Shown: one piece after another, positions 59,119 through 64,000 of the stretch
Position numbering within the stretch: the stretch's first letter is position 1
Layout of the letters: each line of letters opens with the position of its first letter
Source: Flammeovirgaceae bacterium UBA2366
GTDB lineage: Bacteria; Bacteroidota; Bacteroidia; Cytophagales; Cyclobacteriaceae
Reading direction: 5' to 3'
Length of the DNA: 64,000 nucleotides
Assembly (NCBI GenBank): GCA_002344065.1
Contig: DDTK01000015.1
Span: 248,001-312,000, forward strand
Translations under genes and position numbers: made by a program
The notes under the pieces: model-generated
The model's database searches: none
The model's input: the letters and a program-made list of their open reading frames with translations, nothing else
What the model was told of the DNA's origin: nothing

Positions 59119-60843
59119 ATGGATGCTGTAGATAAAATTGAACGACCCAAGCGCAAATTTTTGCCTGATACTTTTAGCCTTACCGACTGGTCAGTGCTTA
59201 AACCCTGGTTTGATAACCTGCTGGAGCGTACCCTTCAATCAGCGGGTGATTTGCGTACATGGTTTAAGGATAGGAGTGAATTGGAGGCAGTTGTTGCAGA
59301 GGATTTTGCCTGGCGCTATATCAACATGACGCGCTTCACTGAAAACGAAGACTATAGCAAGAGCTACCAGTATTTTGTTGAAAATATTCAGCCCCAAATC
59401 GCCCCGATCTCCGATCAGCTCAATCGCAAGGCTGAAGCGTCAGTATTTCTTGCGGAGTTGGAAAAGGAAACCGGTTATGACATAATGATCCGCAACCTGA
59501 GAAAGGAAATAGAATTATTTCGTGAAGTGAATATTCCCTTGTTCACGGAAATCAGTCTGGAGCAGCAAAAGTATAACCAGCTTTCAGGAGCTATGATGGT
59601 GAAACTTGAGGGTAAAGAACTCACCTTGCAACAAGCGGCAGTCAGGCTGATGTCTACTGACCGTGCAGAACGGGAACAAGTGTATCGTAAAATCACTGAC
59701 AGAAGGTTGCAGGATAAAGAAACATTAGACAAGCTTTTTACTAAGCTAATCCACTTGCGTCACCAGATTGCTGTTAATGCAGGCTTTTCCAACTTTCGTG
59801 ATTATATGTTCAAGGCCATGGGGCGTTTTGATTACACCCCTCAGGATTGTTTCAACTTTCATGATTCTATTGCTTCTGAAGTAGTGCCAATGTTGAATGA
59901 CTTGACACGTGAACGAAAAGAATCACTTGGCGTAGCCTCATTGAAGCCATGGGATAAAATAGTTGATCCGGAAGGACGGGATCCGCTAAAAGCGTTTAAT
60001 GATGGCAATGACCTGACAGGAAAAACTATTGAATGTTTTCATCGCATTAATACCTACTTGGGGCAATGCTTGGCCATTATGAAAGAAATGGGACACCTGG
60101 ATCTTGAATCGCGTAAAGGAAAGGCACCGGGTGGTTATAATTACCCGCTGGCGGAAATTGGTGTTCCGTTTATTTTTATGAATGCTACGTCAACCCTTCG
60201 CGACATGGTAACTATTATGCATGAAGGTGGACATGCCGTGCATAACTTTTTAACCCGCGAACTGGAGTTGAATGATTTTAAATCAACTCCATCTGAAGTA
60301 GCTGAACTAGCTTCCATGTCGATGGAGTTGATCTCCATGGATCATTGGGATATTTTCTTTCCCGATGCCGAAACGCTGAAACGGGCTAAACGCGAACATC
60401 TGGAGGATATCATCGAAACGCTGCCGTGGGTGGCTACCATCGATAAGTTTCAGCACTGGGTTTATGAAAATCCAAATCATTCAGTGGAAGAGAGGAAGGC
60501 GAGCTGGAATAGAATACTCACTCAATTTTCCGATTCCATAACCGACTGGACCGGTGAAGAAATCGCAAAGGACTACCTCTGGCAAAAGCAATTGCATTTA
60601 TATGAAGTTCCCTTTTACTATATCGAATATGGTATGGCGCAATTGGGTGCAATAGCCATTTGGCGGAATTATAAGCACGATAAGCAAAAAGGTTTACAGG
60701 GTTACATGAATGCCCTCAAACTGGGCTATATGAAATCCATACCGGAAGTATATGAAGCAGCCGGTATACGATTTGATTTTTCATCGGCTTATATCCGTGA
60801 GTTGATGGCCTTTGTGAGGACTGAGCTTCAGAAGGTAAGTTGA
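59119..60843 (+). CDS. M3-family oligoendopeptidase
   Basis: A 574-residue cytoplasmic zinc peptidase of the PepF/M3 group. The zinc motif is HEGGH (in TIMHEGGHAVHNF), with the downstream glutamate in SEVAELASMSMEL giving HExxH plus a third ligand Glu about 28 residues later. No signal peptide. The enzyme degrades oligopeptides of about 5-20 residues, consistent with cytosolic peptide recycling. Other landmarks are FMNATSTLRDMVT and EVPFYYIEYGMAQLG. Divergent from the GNAT-like gene and convergent with the MarR gene (50 bases). Confidence 0.95.
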   Translation: MDAVDKIERPKRKFLPDTFSLTDWSVLKPWFDNLLERTLQSAGDLRTWFKDRSELEAVVAEDFAWRYINMTRFTENEDYSKSYQYFVENIQPQIAPISDQLNRKAEASVFLAELEKETGYDIMIRNLRKEIELFREVNIPLFTEISLEQQKYNQLSGAMMVKLEGKELTLQQAAVRLMSTDRAEREQVYRKITDRRLQDKETLDKLFTKLIHLRHQIAVNAGFSNFRDYMFKAMGRFDYTPQDCFNFHDSIASEVVPMLNDLTRERKESLGVASLKPWDKIVDPEGRDPLKAFNDGNDLTGKTIECFHRINTYLGQCLAIMKEMGHLDLESRKGKAPGGYNYPLAEIGVPFIFMNATSTLRDMVTIMHEGGHAVHNFLTRELELNDFKSTPSEVAELASMSMELISMDHWDIFFPDAETLKRAKREHLEDIIETLPWVATIDKFQHWVYENPNHSVEERKASWNRILTQFSDSITDWTGEEIAKDYLWQKQLHLYEVPFYYIEYGMAQLGAIAIWRNYKHDKQKGLQGYMNALKLGYMKSIPEVYEAAGIRFDFSSAYIRELMAFVRTELQKVS

Positions 60844-60893
60844 TACTAAAAGATATTTACGACTTAGTGTGTGTTCTAATAAGCGCAGGACAT

Positions 60894-61343
60894 CTAGATG
60901 CCTCTGCCTTTATCCAATAAGTTACTCAATAGTTCAGCTTCCGAATCGGTAAGTGTTAATACCTGGTCAATGTCTCTTTGCTTGCGGCTGATTTCTTTTA
61001 AAAGTGTGAGCCCGTTTTCAGTAATGAATACGTCAGTTGCGCGTTTGTCTTTTGGGCAGGATTTCTTTTCAATAAGATTTTTAGAGATTAACCGGTCCAG
61101 CAAGCGTGATATATCTGAATTCTGATCCAGCATTCGTGATTTTATTTCCTTGGCAGAAATGCTGTTAGGATATTGCCCTTTCAAAATTCGCAACACGTTG
61201 AATTGTTGCCCGGTAATACCAAAAGGTTTGAAAAAGTGTTGTTGCTGGTTGATCAGCCAGTTTGAAGTAAAAATTAAATTGATCACAGCCTTTTGATGGT
61301 TGCTGATAAATTTTTGCTGTTTTATCTCGTCTTCAATTTTCAT
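60894..61343 (-). CDS. MarR-family transcriptional regulator
   Basis: A 149-residue winged-helix regulator of the MarR family. N-terminal dimerisation helices, then HTH with SAKEIKSRMLDQNSDISRLLDRLISKNLIEKK, and the wing segment CPKDKRATDVFITENG. MarR proteins usually repress neighbouring genes and are released by small phenolics or oxidants. It lies directly downstream of yceI-like on the same strand, and the terminator of that gene ends 2 bases before its ATG at 61343, so the regulator is fed only by read-through or by a promoter inside the upstream gene. Confidence 0.93.
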   Translation of the reverse strand: MKIEDEIKQQKFISNHQKAVINLIFTSNWLINQQQHFFKPFGITGQQFNVLRILKGQYPNSISAKEIKSRMLDQNSDISRLLDRLISKNLIEKKSCPKDKRATDVFITENGLTLLKEISRKQRDIDQVLTLTDSEAELLSNLLDKGRGI

Positions 61344-61344
61344 A

Positions 61345-61383
61345 TAAAAAAGATAGTCCGCAATGCTGCCATCACGGACTATC
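61345..61383 (-). terminator. Rho-independent terminator between YceI and MarR genes
   Basis: On the minus strand GATAGTCCG and CGGACTATC (within 61352-61383) form a perfect 9-bp stem followed by TTTTTTAT, which ends 2 bases before the MarR start codon. Confidence 0.88.
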
Positions 61384-61406
61384 CACTGATATTCTATAAC
61401 GGCAGG

Positions 61407-61988
61407 TTAGCTATTAGGCTGCTTGTCTAATTCAATCTTTATGTTGAGGGTAACATCATCACCTACAACCATTTCACCACCGGCTAATTTATTGGCCCAG
61501 TTTACACCATAATCCTGACGATTAATAGTGCCTACTACTTTGAAACCTGCTTTCTCTCCACGGCCCGTGTTGATTGTACCTCCATACGTTACATCAAATT
61601 CTACTTTCTTGGTTACACCTTTCATGGTGAAATCGCCTTTCAGTTTGTACTTGGTTCCTTCCTTTATCAGGTTTCCTTTGAACGAAATTTCGGGAAATTT
61701 TTCTGCATCGAAAAAGTCTGCTGATTTTAAGTGACCATCGCGCTTTTCATTCTCCGTATAAATAGAGGCAACTTTTGCTGTAAAAGTTACTTCAGCACCT
61801 GAGAAGTCGGCAGCTTTGGAAACTACGGCACCAGAATAGTCCTTAAAAGAACCTTCCGTTTCAGCCACTACCATATGTGTTACGCTGAAACCGATTTTGG
61901 AATGGACATTATCAATTTTCCAGGTTGATTGTGCGATTGCACCGCCACTTACCAACAGCGCAACCAGGACGAAATACATTTTTTTCAT
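61407..61988 (-). CDS. YceI-family secreted lipid-binding protein
   Basis: A 193-residue protein with a signal peptide (MKKMYFVLVALLVSGGAIA, cut near AQS) and the YceI lipocalin-like barrel that binds a polyisoprenoid. Landmarks: KIGFSVTHMVVAETEGSFKDY at the start of the mature chain, RDGHLKSADFFD, and DFTMKGVTKKVEFDVTYGG. E. coli YceI is periplasmic and induced by high pH or acid. A 12-bp palindrome upstream and a MarR gene downstream suggest local regulation. It is likely expressed alone because of the terminator after it. Confidence 0.94.
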   Translation of the reverse strand: MKKMYFVLVALLVSGGAIAQSTWKIDNVHSKIGFSVTHMVVAETEGSFKDYSGAVVSKAADFSGAEVTFTAKVASIYTENEKRDGHLKSADFFDAEKFPEISFKGNLIKEGTKYKLKGDFTMKGVTKKVEFDVTYGGTINTGRGEKAGFKVVGTINRQDYGVNWANKLAGGEMVVGDDVTLNIKIELDKQPNS

Positions 61989-62047
61989 AATTGTTTAAAT
62001 TTAGTTAATGGGAGTTGATGCGAACATAACACCACTTTGTAAATAAA

Positions 62048-62059
62048 TGTTTAAACATC
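62048..62059. promoter_or_regulatory. Candidate MarR operator ATGTTTAAACAT
   Basis: A perfect 12-bp palindrome, 60 bases upstream of the YceI start, in the correct place for a repressor site. The MarR gene downstream is a natural candidate for the binding protein. Only one copy is seen. Confidence 0.45.
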
Positions 62060-62103
62060 TATTTTATATTTTGTAATATCCTGATTATCAGCGTGAAAGA
62101 AAA

Positions 62104-64000
62104 TTAAATATTTAACCAGTAGCTGATTTTTAGCACTACCCCACGCAATCGGGGTTGGCCTTGGGCAAAGAAACGACCCTCTGCATCAGTAAAGGTTTCT
62201 GTCACGTAGTTATCCGTGTACACCAGAAAAATATCTGATACCGGCTTAAATCGCCACTGTAACCGGGAATTGATGTTCAGGTTGTTGATTTGATTATTGT
62301 ATTGAACAAAAGTCGTGAAGAACACGCTACGGGTGAGGGTAAGATCAATGCGTGGGCCAATCAAGAGCAGGTCTGCATCATTATAGGGTTCCGGCAGCCG
62401 TATTCGGTTGTATGTGAAATTAAGCGAGGCGAATCCCCAGGGGATATACCGGTAGGTAAGTATTCCACTTAAGTTGATTCGGGTGCCATTAAAATACTCT
62501 CCGAGCCGGGTAGATAGATTTGTGAAAAGGGCTTTTCGTGCATCGGAGTTGAAATTGAATACAACCAGGTACTGATGATAGCTAGTACCAGCCGGTAGTT
62601 TTTCACCATTGGTTCCGCTTGGATCAAAGGAATCAAACAGGTAAGTGTATTCCTTTCTCAGACGGATATTCCAGGTGGCTGTATTTCTGTAACGCGCACG
62701 ATACATCAGGTTAGCATCCCAATCCAGTAATCCATAAACTTCATTTCCGATAATATCAAAATCAATTCCTGGCCCATGACTTTGAATACCTGACTTTTTC
62801 GGGTACATGTTATACCAATGAGTATAAGCTACTTGTTGGATATCTTTTCTACGCGCAAAGCCAACTTCAGGATTGTAGTTAGCGCCCACACTTCGGGTGA
62901 ATAAATTGACAGACCATTTCAACGTGCTGTAATTGATAAATCCACCGGTGGCAAAGGTGGAGTCTAAACCATTTTGATCAAATGAGCGGTGATAAAATGC
63001 CTTACCGTTCCATACATTGTTTTTACTGGCAAGGTTGTAGTCCACACCAATAAGCCTATTGTATTTCATAGGATTTGTGGTGAAGTCGCCTGTGATGGAA
63101 TCCTGAAAGGCTTGCTTATTAATGGCGATGATGCCGATGTTGGAGCGTGTGAAAATTTTTCGCTGCACGGATGCCACCATGAAATTGGTAGAAGGCAGAT
63201 TGATTTTTTCATCTTCTCCGGCTTGAATGTCCATAAACCCTATGCGCCAGTTGTTATCAATTTTGCCGCTCAACCGAAATCCGCCATAAATGGAATTTTG
63301 AATATTTTGTCCCGTGGATTCATCTCGCGCCACACCAATTCTGCGAGAGAAAAAAGGTCTTGTTCCCTCTACACCAAAATCTCCAAACAAGTCTGCATTC
63401 TCTAGAAAAAATTGCCGCTGTTCAGGAAAAAAAATCTCGAAACGGTCAAGGTTGGTTACTTGTTCATCTACTTCTACCTGCGAAAAGTCGGGGTTTACGG
63501 TGACGTCAAGATTAAGTGCTGAACTGATACCAATTTTGGCATCAAAGCCCGCTTCCAGCGTTTTATCGGTGGGTGTACCTTCAACAAAATTTTTTGTTCC
63601 TCCGGCAAGGGAATATGGGATTAGCGAAATGTTAGTGCCTGCTTTTTTCAGAGGCTCATCCCATAATAGTTGGCGGTTGAACGCCATGGTTATGATATCA
63701 AAATTTTGAGGAATAGGAGACCAGGTTGATCGTTCGGCATTTTCGCTGTCTATCCTGTAAAAATTAATATTCCAGGTGGTTAGCCCTTCTTTGAAGCGGA
63801 TGGAATTAAATGGGATGGCTAACTCAGCTAACCAATAGCCTTCATGCACCTTTGTTTCCGAATACCACTTGTTATCCCATGTAAGGGATAAGTCAGAAGA
63901 TTGTGATCCACCATTGGCTATCAATCCTTCGCGTTGAACACCAAATGGATTTACGCCAAACATAAAACCATTGGTGCGGTCGCTGAAGGGGTCGAGCACT
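62104..64000 (-). CDS. CBM9-like / DUF5916 outer-membrane protein, copy 2 (N-terminus off window)
   Basis: 632 residues of the C-terminal part are visible; the frame is open to the right edge, so the start is missing. The order matches copy 1 at 50143: the end of the CBM9-like sandwich (FRIDSENAERSTWSP-like segment, here FYRIDSENAERSTW), the landmark NPDFSQVEVDEQVTNLDRFE, then barrel strands, ending KISYWLNI. It has the same terminal sequence as copy 1. Located upstream of the YceI gene on the same strand. Ligand unknown. Confidence 0.9.
   Translation of the reverse strand, partial: VLDPFSDRTNGFMFGVNPFGVQREGLIANGGSQSSDLSLTWDNKWYSETKVHEGYWLAELAIPFNSIRFKEGLTTWNINFYRIDSENAERSTWSPIPQNFDIITMAFNRQLLWDEPLKKAGTNISLIPYSLAGGTKNFVEGTPTDKTLEAGFDAKIGISSALNLDVTVNPDFSQVEVDEQVTNLDRFEIFFPEQRQFFLENADLFGDFGVEGTRPFFSRRIGVARDESTGQNIQNSIYGGFRLSGKIDNNWRIGFMDIQAGEDEKINLPSTNFMVASVQRKIFTRSNIGIIAINKQAFQDSITGDFTTNPMKYNRLIGVDYNLASKNNVWNGKAFYHRSFDQNGLDSTFATGGFINYSTLKWSVNLFTRSVGANYNPEVGFARRKDIQQVAYTHWYNMYPKKSGIQSHGPGIDFDIIGNEVYGLLDWDANLMYRARYRNTATWNIRLRKEYTYLFDSFDPSGTNGEKLPAGTSYHQYLVVFNFNSDARKALFTNLSTRLGEYFNGTRINLSGILTYRYIPWGFASLNFTYNRIRLPEPYNDADLLLIGPRIDLTLTRSVFFTTFVQYNNQINNLNINSRLQWRFKPVSDIFLVYTDNYVTETFTDAEGRFFAQGQPRLRGVVLKISYWLNI

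Noticed and set aside
1..64000. CRISPR arrays, tRNA or rRNA genes, insertion sequences, prophage
   Set aside because: I saw no regular spaced direct repeats, no tRNA-like cloverleaf with a T-loop, no transposase or integrase frame and no terminal inverted repeats with target duplications.

Overview
The window looks like the chromosome of a Bacteroidota bacterium, probably order Cytophagales (inference). The evidence is a type B gliding/T9SS C-terminal domain on a giant secreted protein, a divergent PorP/SprF gene, promoter cores of the TAnnTTTG type, several TTG or GTG starts with no Shine-Dalgarno sequence, a GNAT-led arginine operon with a succinylornithine-type transcarbamylase, and CBM9/DUF5916 outer-membrane proteins. 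There is no tRNA, rRNA, CRISPR array or intact insertion sequence.

Layout. 1-4.7 kb: a sensor kinase cut by the left edge, a small secreted protein, a CPBP membrane protease, an ECF sigma/anti-sigma pair and a small membrane protein. 4.7-13 kb, mostly minus strand: an SLC13-type transporter, an RRM protein, pgk and pfk, the Sua5-type tRNA-modification enzyme, a small membrane protein, a Nudix hydrolase and a GH20 hexosaminidase lipoprotein. 13-19.5 kb: a 1741-residue PKD/T9SS surface protein and a divergent PorP/SprF gene.

19.6-27.9 kb is the most unusual region: five tandem TldD/TldE-family genes in the order D1-D2-E1-terminator-D3-E2. All three TldD copies carry a Tat-like signal (KRRDF) and an HExxxH site, but have Asp where the usual CGK zinc-ligand cysteine would be and an invariant GCCY loop. 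The TldE copies have no signal, which suggests Tat co-export of a TldD/TldE complex. Directly downstream, 28-35.8 kb, is a six-gene same-strand operon: DUF4159, MoxR ATPase, DUF58, BatA-like, a DUF4175-like protein with a His-rich insert, and a membrane protein.

35.8-46.3 kb: a UPF0126/TRIC-like channel, then a nine-gene arginine operon (GNAT, argG, argC, proC, argD, argF', argB, argE, argH). Residue 90 of the transcarbamylase is Val, which predicts N-succinylornithine as substrate. The roughly 345-nt leader holds a short Arg-rich ORF (5 Arg in 14 codons) and alternative hairpins, so attenuation by arginine supply is possible. Degenerate AT-rich repeats have invaded several operon junctions and form the ends of some proteins.

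46.3-64 kb: an M48 peptidase, a lipoprotein, purB, two DUF5916 outer-membrane proteins (the second cut by the right edge), a PaaE-like reductase, an M1 and an M3 peptidase, a CDF transporter with a Cys-rich tail, an SMP-30 lipoprotein, a GNAT-like protein, and a YceI/MarR pair separated by a terminator.
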